Positions 54,392 through 64,000 of a stretch of 64,000 nt of DNA are shown here, in pieces. Every line of letters starts with the position of its first letter. Position 1 is the first letter of the stretch. The translations under genes and the position numbers were made by a program. Under the pieces are notes generated by a model that ran no database searches, was not told where the DNA came from, and saw only the letters and a program-made list of their open reading frames with translations. Source of the DNA: Acanthamoeba castellanii str. Neff (Eukaryota > Discosea > Longamoebia > Acanthamoebidae); assembly GCF_000313135.1 (NCBI RefSeq), contig NW_004457712.1, positions 9,099-73,098 on the forward strand, written 5' to 3'.

Positions 54392-55538
54392 TCAGCACAA
54401 CCGCGGGTACCACCCACCCAAAGTCCAGGACTTGGGCCATAACGGGAGACCGCAGTTATAGAGGAAGCCGCGCACAGTCTTCCGGCTCGGCTCCGTGTCC
54501 ATGTCGCCTGTTTTGACGGGAACCTGCACACCGCACTCGCCAGCGAAGGGCATGAACCACCACCATCCATCGTCGCGCATTGCGGCGAATATGTAGAAGA
54601 CAGCTCCTGCACCGGTCGAGATCAGCCACACCACCTTGGTGCAGAGTCTTGAGGGGGAGGCCGCACCGATGAAGTAGACGATGTCGGCGTTGCGGTACAT
54701 GTACTCGGTGGCGTAGCTTGCATTGTCGTCTTGTACCTTGGCGTTGTAGACCACGTAGACGAGCGAGGCCGTGAGGGTACAGTTCCAGGCGATGACATCA
54801 GGGTCATCAATCGTCCATCCTGGCAGGAGAATTAGTCACCAAGCCAAGCAGCGGGACCCACACTCCTTGGCTGAACGCACCTCGGCCAGGAGTCCTCAGG
54901 TAGGTGATCCACCAGGTCGCCACCCACCCGAAGGAGGCTGCGCACGAGATGACGGCAGCAGCAGTTTCAAGATCGTGAGTGAGTAGAGTGTTGTCGTCGA
55001 GATACGCGTTGTCGCTTTCGGTGTCTTGTTTGTCGTAGTAGAAGGAGGAAGTGATGTAGAGGGCAGCCTCGACGATGTTGAACAATTCGGGTATCATTAT
55101 GACGTGCAGCCAAGGGATACCGCGCCACGCCCACACATAGAGGAATGCCGACACCAAGTGCACAATGTTGAAGCCTGCCGGAAAGAGGAGAACCGCACAC
55201 ACGGCATTGGTGTCAACACCAAAAGGACTCATGGAAGCGTACCTTGAAAGAGCCGGTTGATCTCTATTGTTTCGTAGTTCTCCGTCCCAAAATCTGGTGG
55301 AAGAAGTGAGTGAAGTGTGGAGAAGTTGCAGTTTGGGGAAGTTAGTGCCTATGAATAGAATGCCGATGGTATAGCCCAGGTAAACGATGTTGGCCAGCAT
55401 ATATCGGTTGGTTAACGAACTGAGGGCAGCGCTTTTGAACTTGCTGAGGGCGTACGCCACACTCAGGTCAGGCTTGCTGTCGCTATCCTCCAGCTTGCCC
55501 CCCTTTCCTCCCTTCTCCTCCATCTCGTGGTCGCTCAT
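54392..55538 (-). CDS. Multi-pass membrane protein, unknown function
   Basis: From ATG 55538 the protein has an acidic/Lys tail (MSDHEMEEKGGKGGKLEDSD) and then RYMLANIVYLGYTIGILFI, a short exon (TENYETIEINRLFQ) and GFNIVHLVSAFLYVWAWRG. Next come PWLHVIMIPELFNIVEAALY, ETAAAVISCAASFGWVATWW, VIAWNCTLTASLVYVVYNA, DIVYFIGAASPSRLCTKVVW and TGAGAVFYIFAAM, about six helices in all. I recognise no family. The last coding part (after GWWWFMPFAGE) may run into intron sequence because a GTGTGC donor is there; the stop 54392 is therefore provisional. It converges with TBCC 83 bp away. Confidence 0.55.
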
Positions 55539-55882
55539 GCCGTGCAGCGTCGGATGTTAGCACACAGTTCGCGCCTACTCATGCCGCGGTGCCAAGAGTG
55601 TCGATTCGTGGTCAAAACCTAACCCTAATCTGTACTTGGAGTCGCCAAGGTTCTCTTTTCTTCGGCATTCCAGTCTGTGCACGTGGGCGCATTCTTTGAA
55701 CACTTTTCGTTGAGTTCCCGTTGGGCGGGGCGCTGACGTGTTGGGCGCACAAAGCAACGACTTCCATCTTCGCCAATCAATCAATCATCAACGCCACATC
55801 CTCCAAACAAAACAATCACTCCATCTTCCTTCTTCGCCTTCATCTCGCCACCTCCCTCTTCTCAGCACCACATCGAACCGAC
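55539..55882. other. Divergent intergenic region upstream of YKT6
   Basis: 344 bp. Contains AACCTAACCCTAATC at about 55617-55631, telomere-like by chance, and an AT-richer part just before YKT6 (CAATCAATCAATCATC at 55776-55791). No gene recognised. Confidence 0.4.
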
Positions 55883-56488
55883 ATGCCGCAGCTGTTCGCC
55901 ATCGCCATCCTCAAGCACAAGGGTCCCGAGACATCTCCCACCCTTCTGAGCACTGAGTACGAGCTCAGCTCGTTCAACTTCTTCAAACGCGGCACCGTCC
56001 AGGAGCTGGTGACCTTCTTCATAAGGCAGGTCGTGCAGCGCACGCGCCCTGGCGAGAAGAACGTCATCGATGAGGGCGATTATGTGTGCCATGCGTACGT
56101 CAGCGGGGAGAATCTGGCAGCAGCGGTCATCACCGACAAGTCTTACCCAACGCGGGTGGCTCTCTCCCTGTGCGCGCTCTCGCTGTCTGAGTTCCGAAGC
56201 GCGAATGGAGACAAGTGGGTCAACTTCAACACCGACACCCAGATGGCGACGCCGTCGATCAAGGAGCTCCTCACGAAGTACCAGAAGCCAGACGAAGCCG
56301 ACAACATCTCGCGCATTCAGAAGGAACTAGACGAGGTGAAGGAGATCCTGCACCATTCGATGGAAGATCTGCTGAATCGAGGGGAGAAGCTGGACAGCAT
56401 CATCGAGCGAAGCGAAGATCTGAGCGCATCCAGCAAGCAATTTTTGTGGCAGGCCAAGAAGACGAACCAGTGCTGCTCCTACTACTAG
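55883..56488 (+). CDS. YKT6: R-SNARE YKT6
   Basis: A single uninterrupted exon encodes 201 aa. The longin domain (1-130) reads MPQLFAIAILKHK, ELSSFNFFKRGTVQELVTFF, DYVCHAYVSGENLAAAVITD and YPTRVALSLCALSLSEF. The R-SNARE helix (140-195) has DNISRIQKELDEVKEILHHS, MEDLLNRGEKLDSIIERSED with the zero-layer Arg, and SSKQFLWQAKKTNQ. The C-terminus is CCSYY: a palmitoylatable Cys followed by a CAAX-like CSYY, as in human CCAIM, although Tyr is an uncommon CAAX X residue. YKT6 acts in ER-Golgi, endosomal and autophagosome fusion and has no membrane helix. It is the only complete gene here with no intron at all. Confidence 0.95.
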   Translation: MPQLFAIAILKHKGPETSPTLLSTEYELSSFNFFKRGTVQELVTFFIRQVVQRTRPGEKNVIDEGDYVCHAYVSGENLAAAVITDKSYPTRVALSLCALSLSEFRSANGDKWVNFNTDTQMATPSIKELLTKYQKPDEADNISRIQKELDEVKEILHHSMEDLLNRGEKLDSIIERSEDLSASSKQFLWQAKKTNQCCSYY

Positions 56489-56700
56489 GAGACGTGAGAT
56501 CGCATCGGTCCGTAAAATTCATGTAAATTGGGAGGATGGAATATACGAGATCGGCGCGAATCAGCGGCTGTAAGTAAGCGGAAAGATGTTTTTGTATGAG
56601 GTTTATCTTTCATCTTTACCTCTTCATTCGCAGGATACGCCAGGTTCCCATCGCCACTTTTCTTCCTCAAAACAAAACGCAAAACACAAACGATCAAAAG

Positions 56701-58047
56701 ATGGATGGAGCAACTGACAAGCTCCAGTATACTGGCGACCACTACGGTGGTGTTCTGATCGATGCCGACGCACTACCTGGGGATCTCGTCGTGTTCGGAC
56801 AGATGCTTGAGGGTATGCCTTGCACAAGATTTGAGTCTTAGCAGGATTTCAGTCGTCTAACGCTGCTGCCAACAGCCTCCTTGGCACAGTGGCGAGACGA
56901 AGAGAAGCGAGGGGTGTGGCTGAAGGTTCCCTCCACCAAGGCGCACCTCATCTCCATCGCCGTCGAGGTATCACACCGCCCGCCCTTACCAACTCCCGGT
57001 CTAACTCGTTTTGTGCCGCGGGGGCCAGCTGGGCTTCGCATTCCACCACGCCGATCCGGCTTACGTGATGCTCACCCTGTGGCTGCCGAAGAAGACACCT
57101 TCCACGCTTCCCGGCTTTGCCTCGCACTACGTGGGGGTTCGTTCCCCTCCTTCCCTCGCTTTGTGCGTACCACACAACAGTTTCACGAGGCTGTGCGTGC
57201 ACAGGTTGGCGGTGTTGTCATCAACGACAAGACGCAGGAGATATTGGTGGTCAAAGAGAGGAACGGACCCATCACCAAGATCTGGAAGGTCCTTTTACAG
57301 CTGGCTGCTCTCCCCTCTGCTTCTCTCTTGAACTCGCTCACCCGCTCCCATCCCTGCTTATCGAACTGTGCACAGTTCCCTGGCGGTATGCTCGAGTTGG
57401 GCGAGGAGATCAAGGACGGGGTGGTGCGCGAGGTGAAGGAAGAAACAGGCATCGATGCTGTACAGTACATCAATAACAATGCCGACGGCTTCATACTCAA
57501 CTTACTCATTCCTTCTCCTCATCCAGAGGTTTGTGTCGCTTATGTGCTTCCGAGAGAACACGCAGAGCTTTCATGGGAGGTAACAAGCAGCGCCGCGTCG
57601 CGTGGACCATGCACACACATGAACTGGTATTGATCCGTTTTGTCGGTTCTGTTTTAGGTCCGATCTCTACTTCGTGTGCCGACTGGAGCCTCTAAGCTTC
57701 GACATCAAGAAGCAGGACAGCGAAATCGAAGAGTGCAAGTGGATGCCGGTACGACTGCGCAGCTCTCTCCTGCCAACCACCTCGTGCGCTGATTGCTTTA
57801 CGCTTCAGATATCCGAGTTTGTTGGCTTGCCATACTACAAGGGTACGCACGACTCTTCGCCAAGTGCTGACGAGGTTGTGCCGTTCATACATTCACTGGT
57901 GCAACAACACAAGGCCTGTACAAGAAGATCATCGATTTGGCGGCGAAGAGTGCCGGAGAGGGCGGCTATCGAGGCCTGGCAGTGGAGAACTTGCCCATCG
58001 TCTTCCGCTCGGGCACCAACACCCTCTACCACGCCGCCTCCCTCTAA
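56701..58047 (+). CDS. Nudix hydrolase, NUDT6/GFG-like
   Basis: The N-terminal subdomain matches the NUDT6 and plant Nudix family: YTGDHYGGVLIDADALPGDL, then SLAQWRDEEKRGVWLKVPST, KAHLISIAVELGFAFHHADP and YVMLTLWLPKK, ending FASHYVG. The Nudix fold follows: VGGVVINDKTQEILVVKERN, then KFPGGMLELGEEI plus KDGVVREVKEETG, which together complete the Nudix box G-x5-E-x7-REVKEETG with all metal-binding Glu residues kept. Later exons give SDLYFVCRLEPLSFDIKKQD, IEECKWMPISEFVGLPYYKG and LYKKIIDLAAKSAGEGGYRG, ending LYHAASL with TAA 58045-58047. Family members hydrolyse nucleoside diphosphate derivatives such as ADP-ribose or NADH; the substrate here is not determinable. Confidence 0.9.
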
Positions 58048-58246
58048 AGTCGTGCGCGCGCGACGCTTATCATCACAGCCGGGCCGTGTCTTCTCTTTTT
58101 CTGCGTTGCTGCTTGGGCTGCAGCGAACGAGGATCGACCTGCCATGCTTCACCTTCCCTCCGCAGCACCATAGGTTGCCACCTGATGTCATCAGGTTGGG
58201 GGGGGGGCTGAGTGTTGCGCGGCGCGTGGGTGCGCGCGCAGCTGTT

Positions 58247-58872
58247 TTACCTGTCGGGGTCGGTGGCGATGGCGTGGTGGTAGCTGACGATCTCTATCTG
58301 CTGGGGCTTGAACTCGAGCACAACGAAGTTTCCGCCTGCACCGACGAGAAGGGGTGAGGGGTCGAACAGTCAATGACAGACTGGCCTCGTGGGTGGGTGG
58401 TTGGCTACCCAACGGTCCGCCAGCGTAATAGACAAGGAGATCTTCGCGCCAGTGCTTGCGCAGCACCTCTGGGTCATCGATGATGGAGGTGGAGCCGATC
58501 AGTGTCACATACGCTTGCCAGTCCTTGGCGGTGTAGCTGAGGGCTGACGCTGGGTTCGCCCGCAGCTGGGCCACCTGGCACAGACCGAAAGGGTGAGCAC
58601 TCACACAACAGCTTGCGGCGGATCTGAGGAGACTGACCTTGCGAGTGGAAGGGTTTGTGGAGATGTAGATTACCCCATAGTCGTTTGCCGGTGGGCCTGG
58701 ATACACCAATCTGCAAAGATTTCGTGAATCTGCGCCACATCAAATGGTGATTTTGTTCAGGAAACCTTGCTTGTGGTGCGTGGGCGGCGTCCGTGGTAAT
58801 GAAGGTGGCATAGGTGGCCGCCTGCATCACTTCGCCCACCGCCTTTAGAGCCGCTTGCCTCTCCTCTGCCAT
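58247..58872 (-). CDS. Pyridoxamine 5'-phosphate oxidase-like flavin-binding family protein
   Basis: The start MAEERQAALKAVGEVMQAAT (ATG 58872) runs into YATFITTDAAHAPQARFP. Further exons give LVYPGPPANDYGVIYISTNP, TRKVAQLRANPASALSYTAK, DWQAYVTLIGSTSIIDDPEV, LRKHWREDLLVYYAGGPLG and GNFVVLEFKPQQIEIVSYHH, ending ATDPDR at TAA. The split-barrel layout (T..F....P..R, V..L..NP..ALSY, Y..L.G.A.I..D) is that of PNPOx-like or general-stress-protein-26 proteins that bind FMN or F420. They are usually small, single-domain, cytosolic redox proteins. An upstream in-frame ATG at 58992 adds about 40 residues with a hydrophobic FFLLFLF stretch, so the start is uncertain. Confidence 0.75.
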
Positions 58873-59013
58873 GCGGTACCGTACGTTTCGCTCGAAAAGA
58901 AAGAGGAGAAAAAAACTCCCTGAGCAGTTGGGGAACGTTGGCGCGATGGGCCGCCAACCAAATGGTATGTAGTCTTTCTGCTCCAGTTCCATTGACACTC
59001 CATTTGGATCCCA

Positions 59014-61452
59014 TCACTTGCTTTCGCTGGATTCCTTGCCGTTGAGCTTATCGTTGATGGCGTCGAACCATGCGCAAAGTCGCTCATGCGAGGGGACGAG
59101 CGTGGCGTACTTCTCGGGCGTGTAGACCACCAGCGTGGGCTTCGTCGACAGGATGCGTCGCGCCACACGCATCACATCCTCGATGGTCACCTGATTCATA
59201 CATTCCACCCGCCCAACGAACCGGTAAGCCGAGCGCCCCAGCCCAAAGAAATAGAATAGACTGGAGTGGAAGGCACCTTTTCGATCAAATCGCTCAGCTC
59301 TTGAGCGGATTTGCGTTCGCCGTATGAGAGAACCTGACGCCCGATGTCGTCGCACAACACCGCTCGCTGCTCCAAGTTCATGAAGATGCCTGCGAGTAGT
59401 GGCAGCCAGGTTCAGTACCACGGATGGGGAGCAAAAAGGTGCCGAAAACCGGCAAATGCGGGGCGAAAGGGTACCCGATCGGAGCTGGTTCTTGGCCCGG
59501 TCAAACTCCTCCTGTCCAATCGGCGCCGAGAAGCCGGTCAAGTCCACCAGTTCCACGCTCATGATGTGGAGCATGTTGCCAATGTCCTTGTGCTGGACCG
59601 TCGAATAGATGCCGAAGAGCCCTGCAACCGACGGTCGTCATTATCATCGATTAGAGACCATGACCGAACAAGGCGACACGGTGGTGCTTACCCGAATCCA
59701 GATAGAACGAGTTGAAGCAGGAGGCAGAATCGACGAAGCCATAGTTGTTGAGCACACGGCGGTACAGGCGAGTGTACATGCCCTTGCCCGGACCTCCGGA
59801 ACTGCGGGTCACACACACACACGCACACGTTGAGTCCCTCAAAACACGATACACGACACTCACCCGCACGAGGTGGTGCGAGAATACCTGAACGAGGACC
59901 CTCCGCCCAGCAGGCTTTGAAGCACGCACGTGGCGTACAGGTCAGGGTCGTTCAGCCCTGAGCCCTAGAGAGTAGTGGCGACACGCAAGAGAGGCGAGGC
60001 ACGTGTTAGCTCCGGTTCGCCCACCGTCTGGGCATGACGGAGCAATGGTGGTTGGGGGGGAGGCATACTTCGAATACGAGGGCAACGTGCGAGGGAGGCG
60101 GCTTGTCGGACTCTGCCTGCAACTCTTGAAGCCGTTTCTCGTTCTCGGGGCTCATGAACTCCACGTGCGCTCCGCTGTCGCGTGGCCGAGCGAGAGGGTG
60201 AGCGCTCGTCCGAGCAACGACCAAAAGGAAGGAGGGAAGGCGGGCGGTAAGGTACCCTTTGTATACGCTGGGGACGTGGAGAGGCTTGCCGCCTTCCGCG
60301 GCGGGAAGGCTGTCGAAATGCTTGGCGCACAGCTTCACGAAGGAATCGTGCTCGACACCGGCAGCGGCCACCACCACGCGCGGACCCACGTAGTAGGTCT
60401 TGACAAAGTTGTGGAGCTGCTCGCGTCCAATGTGCTCCAGGTTGCTCGGCGGGCACAAGTGGCTGAGCCCGAGGCCCTCCGGGCCGTAGGCAAGCTCGTG
60501 GAGGATCTCGGGTAGCCAGGAAGGCGGGTCGTGCACCATATCCTCCAGCTCCCTGCCTGTTGGAACATGAACGACGCGCGGACAGGCGTGAGTGAAGGAC
60601 CATTCACATAGGGAGGGAGAGAGGCCGTAGTGGGATCCAAGGAGGCGAACGTTACCAACTGCGATCTTTTGTTCTTGGAGGTCCTCCTCCAAGAGCAGCG
60701 GGTTGGTGACAGAGTCCGCGAGCACTTCGACCACCTCTTCGACGTCACCTGCAACACGAGCAAAGGAGAAGAGAAGAGAACAAGTGTGAGCACCCGCTGT
60801 GCCTGAGACACGGCGACAAAGAGATAGAGCGGCGAGAAGAGAGGCAAGGCGCACCTCGCACAACTTCGGCAGTGTAGACCATGGCCTCGCGCGACGACGA
60901 CGAGATAGCATTCACGCCCAAGGACTCGAGCTTCTGCACGATCTCTGCGCTCGTCCTGTTGGTCGTTGCCTATATCGCCCTGGCCAAGTCAGCAATGAGC
61001 GGCTTACGAACATCGGCGGCCAAGCTTTTGCATACCTTGAAGCCCATGCGCTGCAGGACGTGGGTGGTGCCGTTGGTCTCAAAAGTCTCGTTCCTCGATC
61101 CGGCATCGACGAAAACACCCATCGCGGTGGCTTGGCCATAGGTCTCCTCGGTGGCCACGCGCACGCCGTTGCGCAAGGTGGTGATGCGGGTGGAGGGCGT
61201 TTTCAATTGCGAGACATGTGCGAGTGGGGTGGGCATGTCGAGCAGGGGTGATTTCATGGATGGCCCGCGTTCAAGCTTGGGCTTGAGGGGGCGCACATCT
61301 GTGGCCGCAGTCGTGGCCCATCTCCGCTGAGCCGATGCTAAGAGGAGTGCCGATCCGCTGAAATTGAGGCTTCTGCGCAGATGGTTGGCCGATTCGAGTC
61401 CAACGAAGCGAGGAAGGCGCACTGGCCGCACATTGTGCAGTGATGCCTTCAT
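59014..61452 (-). CDS. PMPCA: Mitochondrial processing peptidase alpha subunit
   Basis: The N-terminus ([20 protein letters not shown] to [14 protein letters not shown]) is an Arg/Ser-rich mitochondrial presequence. The M16 peptidase fold follows: [72 protein letters not shown] and [20 protein letters not shown]. The alpha-specific glycine-rich substrate loop reads [20 protein letters not shown]. Later come [20 protein letters not shown] and [20 protein letters not shown]. The Zn-binding HxxEH is replaced by THVLQR, as expected for the non-catalytic alpha partner that presents presequences to MPP-beta. It ends [14 protein letters not shown] 59016-59014. Introns are numerous. It sits head-to-tail behind a small secreted-protein gene. 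Confidence 0.93.
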
Positions 61453-61534
61453 GATGCTCTCAAGCCTTGGATGGATGAACGCCTTGTGAGATGGGCCTTG
61501 CCTTTCTGTCTTCTTTTTTCTTTTTATTTCTCCG

Positions 61535-62211
61535 TAATACCAAGAAATTTGGCTGACCAGGCTTGCGCTCCGGTCTGGCTCTCGTGCGTTCTTCTTGTGC
61601 GAGTTGTGCCAACCGGGAAGGTCATTGCAGCCGGTGAAGCTCCACAACCTGAACAGAGTTGGATCAGAGAGGGATGCAAGGGAGAGTGTGCAGAATGGTG
61701 AGATACCCCAAAGCCTATGTCTACATGAATGGTGTCGCAGGTGTTGATGAACGTGAGCGGATAGGGCTTCGTGTGAGCAGTGCAGTGGCAGCAGCTGGAG
61801 GCTGAGTAGAGGGGTTAGACCAACAAGAGAAGGTGCTCGTGTGTGGCAAATGAAGTAAGAGCACGACCGGTACCCTGGCAAAACTGGGTATTGAAGAGAA
61901 TACTGCTGGGCAGCTCATCCACCTCAAAGGCTCCTTCTTCCCGCACCTGGCACTTGCACGAACCCATCGTGTAGCCGATCGTGGCCTGCTCCGCCAGCAG
62001 CGTTAGACGTTCATGCAACAATCGGGATATGTTGGGGGGGGGGTTACCTCAGCTGTGTAGGATGAGTTGGGGTGAAGCGACATGGTAAGGTCGAGGTTGT
62101 AGAAGAGGCTACGTTGTCTTGCAGTCCAGCGGCCTTCCACCTCGCAACTTTGGGAAGGGGAGACGGCGCAGAAAAGAATCACTACCGCAACGAGCACCGA
62201 CCAGTTCTTCA
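61535..62211 (-). CDS. Small Cys-rich secreted protein, unknown
   Basis: Exon 1 from ATG 62211 encodes a signal peptide (MKNWSVLVAVVILFCAVSPS) and CEVEGRWTARQRSLFYNLDL then SLHPNSSYTAE, ending at a GTAACC donor. Exon 2 gives ATIGYTMGSCKCQVREEGAF, EVDELPSSILFNTQFCQG. Exon 3 gives SSCCHCTAHTKPYPLTFINT and CDTIHVDIGFG. The 3' end is unresolved: two alternative frames follow an acceptor near 61640, and the stop given is provisional. The Cys density and signal peptide indicate an extracellular or lumenal disulfide-bonded protein. I do not recognise the family; a lipocalin-like strand (EGRW) is possible but weak. Confidence 0.5.
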
Positions 62212-62355
62212 TCTTGTCTTGAAGAAGCTCTCTTTCCAACGGGACAAAATCGGAAAGGCACGGTATCCTGGCGACGCCCAAGAACGAATATATTTTTAAT
62301 TTATTTTTCTCGGGCTGGAAGGCGGTAAAAATCATCCAATTCGATCAGCAGCAAG

Positions 62356-63169
62356 ATGGAGGCATCGCGCAGAGGAGTGATTCCGGAAGATGTGCAGACG
62401 ACAATCAGCACGTTGGAGAAGGCGGTGAGTGATGTTGAAAAGCACATTGAGAGTTATCTCAAGACCTCCGTGGACGAAATTACCAACGATCTCAGCACGG
62501 AGGATGGTGCCCGGCTTAGCGTGCTGCTTGCCTACGCTCTCAATACGCTCTTCTACAGTACGCCTCAATCTATCTTTCTATAGATAATTCTTTCAAAATC
62601 TCACGATGCATCGTTACGTTTTCAGTCTATCTCAAGACACAAGGTGTGGACCCTGCCGACCACCCCGTCAAGGATGAGATCGTACGCCCCTCTCATTCCG
62701 TTTGCCCGGAGCAGATCGATGATCTGTTTGTAACGGACGCAAGCGTTCTAACGTTGCGTGCGTGTGGCTGCAGGAGCGAGTCAAAGAGTACATCCAAAAG
62801 CTGAAGCAGCTCACACAACCCAAAGGTAACGGCCTCTCATTGATGCTCAATGTGGCAGAGTTATCCCTTCTTCTTATACATAGCGTCAACAGAAACACCC
62901 AGTATGGTCCTGGACAAGCAGGCCGCCAATCGATTCATTCAGCACGCCGTCAACAGTGCCAACGCAGGTGCGTGAGCTCCTTCTTCCCACCTCTTCAATG
63001 CCAACTCTTACCATCGGCTCTCGGTGGGCGTACAGAAAACGAGAGATCGGAGGCTGCTCGCGAAGAGAAGAAGGAGAACAAGCGGAAGGCGCCCAAGAAG
63101 AAGGAAAAGGGCGGCAAGAACAAGAAGAGCAGCAAGGCGAAGTCGCCCAAGAAGAAGCTCAAGAACTAA
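62356..63169 (+). CDS. C1D: C1D/LRP1-like nuclear exosome cofactor (Sas10/Utp3/C1D family)
   Basis: The first exon gives VIPEDVQTTISTLEKAVSDV and LLAYALNTLFYS, with the family L..A..LN.LFW.Y signature continuing in the next exon as VYLKTQGVDPADHPVKDEI. Then come ERVKEYIQKLKQLTQPK and TETPSMVLDKQAANRFIQHA, followed by a short Lys-rich tail (KGGKNKKSSKAKSPKKKLKN). Human C1D and yeast Rrp47 share the same segments (LVTQGVNPKEHPVKQELER and ASRFVKNAL). The protein binds RNA/DNA and tethers Rrp6 to the nuclear exosome for rRNA and snoRNA processing. The basic tail is a likely nuclear or nucleic-acid binding element. The ends are clear: ATG 62356, TAA 63167-63169. Confidence 0.9.
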
Positions 63170-63228
63170 ACCGGTCCTTTCCAACAGCTATCGCCGTCTG
63201 TTTGCCAGTCGGTTTCTTTTATTGGGGG

Positions 63229-64000
63229 CAGATCAAAGCACGCAGGTGTGGCGCGATGAAGGGGAGGTTGGTGTCGTTGATGAAATCGACTGATATGGCC
63301 ACCGAGGCGTCCAATGTGAGCACCACATGCGCGCAGCCACTGGGCACATAGAGGATCTCTCCTGGCTCTTGCACTCCCTCCCACATCACCTGCAGTCGCG
63401 TGTCTGTGCTTGCTGTGAGCCTATTGTGCACATGGTCGGGTTTGCAAATGGGCGTGGCTTGTACGGATGTGTGGGTACACTTGGCTAAAGAACTCGTGCG
63501 CCGACATGTCTTCGTGGTAATTGGGGAAGGTGGTGATGTCGGCGTCTTGCGGAAACACCAGCCATCTGCGCGAACAACTTCAGTGCCTTGAACAATGGCG
63601 ATTCTTGGAGGGGGGTTTGATATGGTTGAGTGCTGATACCGCTTGCGGCCGGACAACAGAGCCAGCCACGTGCTACCCCCGTCTGGCTCTGTGATGATGG
63701 AGTGTGTTGGAATGGGACACACAAGGATAAGAATGCATGGTGCGAGGGGGTACCAGTGTGCAGTGGAGTGCCGAAGCCACTAGCCGAGACGATCAAATCT
63801 GAGCGGCAGGCAGAGTGTCAATTCACTCGTGCAGACCGCGGCACGTGTGAAGGAGGGTACATTTGAAAGGCGGGCACACCCCGGAAGGAATCGTTTCGTA
63901 GAGGTTGGGGCCAAAGAGGGATGGGCTAGCCCAGCCGCCGGTGAGATGAGGGAACTTATCGGCTTCCTCTGTGACAGACAGCCGTTCGTCCCACTGCAAG
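63229..64000 (-). CDS. JmjC-domain protein, C-terminal part (5' truncated)
   Basis: The gene runs off the window end. Exons read WDERLSVTEEADKFPHLTGG and LFGPNLYETIPSGVCPPF, then VSASGFGTPLHTEPDGGSTW, LALLSGRKRW, LVFPQDADITTFPNYHEDMS and AHEFFSQ. The last exon has VMWEGVQEPGEILYVPSGCA then HVVLTLDASVAISVDFI, ending LRALICPQ at TAA. Spliced LHTE supplies the HxE iron-binding pair, and SGCAH the distal His. The V.EGVQEPGEI.YVPSG..H.VL.L pattern is that of small JmjC hydroxylases (JMJD4/JMJD6/JMJD8-like) rather than histone demethylases with extra domains. Substrate unknown. Its stop is 60 bp from the convergent C1D stop. Confidence 0.8.

Noticed and set aside
55617..55631. Telomere-like AACCTAACCCTAATC
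   Set aside because: Only about two units, inside a normal gene-dense region; no tandem array.
1..64000. CRISPR arrays, bacterial operons or insertion sequences
   Set aside because: No regularly spaced identical repeats with unique spacers and no transposase-like frames; spliceosomal introns throughout show a eukaryotic nuclear genome.

Overview
The window looks like nuclear DNA of a free-living amoeba, most likely Acanthamoeba. The coding DNA is GC-rich and genes are packed tightly on both strands with short flanks. Almost every gene is cut by many short (about 60-100 nt) GT-AG introns whose 5' splice sites are very often G|GTACG rather than GTAAGT. The content also fits: a PAS/hybrid histidine kinase, a signal-peptide protein with three CBM49-like cellulose-binding modules (the 'Luke' cyst-wall lectin layout), RFX-type transcription factors and WASP-family actin regulators. 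I recognised families by eye; no database search was possible. Exon joins were worked out by hand from splice sites and reading frame. Several reconstructed models close exactly in frame: the histidine kinase (1324 aa), acetyl-CoA synthetase (666 aa), acid phosphatase (304 aa), lectin (435 aa), AP-2 sigma (142 aa) and dysbindin-like protein (331 aa).

Layout. 1-303 is the C-terminus of a WASP-family protein. 420-5565 (-) is a hybrid histidine kinase. 6183-7976 (-) is a purple acid phosphatase. 8680-11712 (-) is acetyl-CoA synthetase. 11912-13333 (-) is ALG5. 13334-14416 holds an assembly gap. 14417-16987 (-) is a PPIL2-type U-box cyclophilin. 17274-20360 (-) is a type II membrane glycosyltransferase. 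21016-22388 (-) is the lectin and 22865-24128 (-) is snurportin-1. 24255-27654 (-) is a kinase with an altered catalytic loop, probably one gene with the exon upstream. 27955-33225 (+) carries AP-2 sigma, a mitochondrial LRAT-like protein, a PTTG1IP-like membrane protein and a dysbindin. 33292-34856 (-) is an unrecognised coiled-coil protein. 35774-39880 is a head-to-head pair of RFX transcription factors. 40141-40680 is a segment without a single CpG. 40781-43070 (+) is a zinc-ribbon protein and a multi-pass membrane protein. 43170-44836 (-) is a UBZ-like zinc-finger protein. 45036-48738 (+) is a polyQ protein and a pentapeptide-repeat protein. 48864-52774 (-) is NUP88 and 53001-54308 (+) is tubulin cofactor C. 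The remainder is an unknown membrane protein, YKT6, a NUDT6-like Nudix hydrolase, a PNPOx-like protein, MPP-alpha, a small secreted protein, a C1D/LRP1 homologue and a truncated JmjC protein.

Most genes are unrelated housekeeping functions rather than one pathway: nuclear transport (snurportin, NUP88), membrane traffic (AP-2 sigma, YKT6, dysbindin), secretory glycosylation (ALG5, GT77-like), mitochondria (MPP-alpha, LRAT-like protein) and nuclear RNA processing (PPIL2, C1D). The most striking feature is the pentapeptide-repeat gene. Nine successive internal exons are each exactly 60 nt, all phase 1-1, so each exon encodes precisely one 20-residue turn of the predicted quadrilateral beta-helix.
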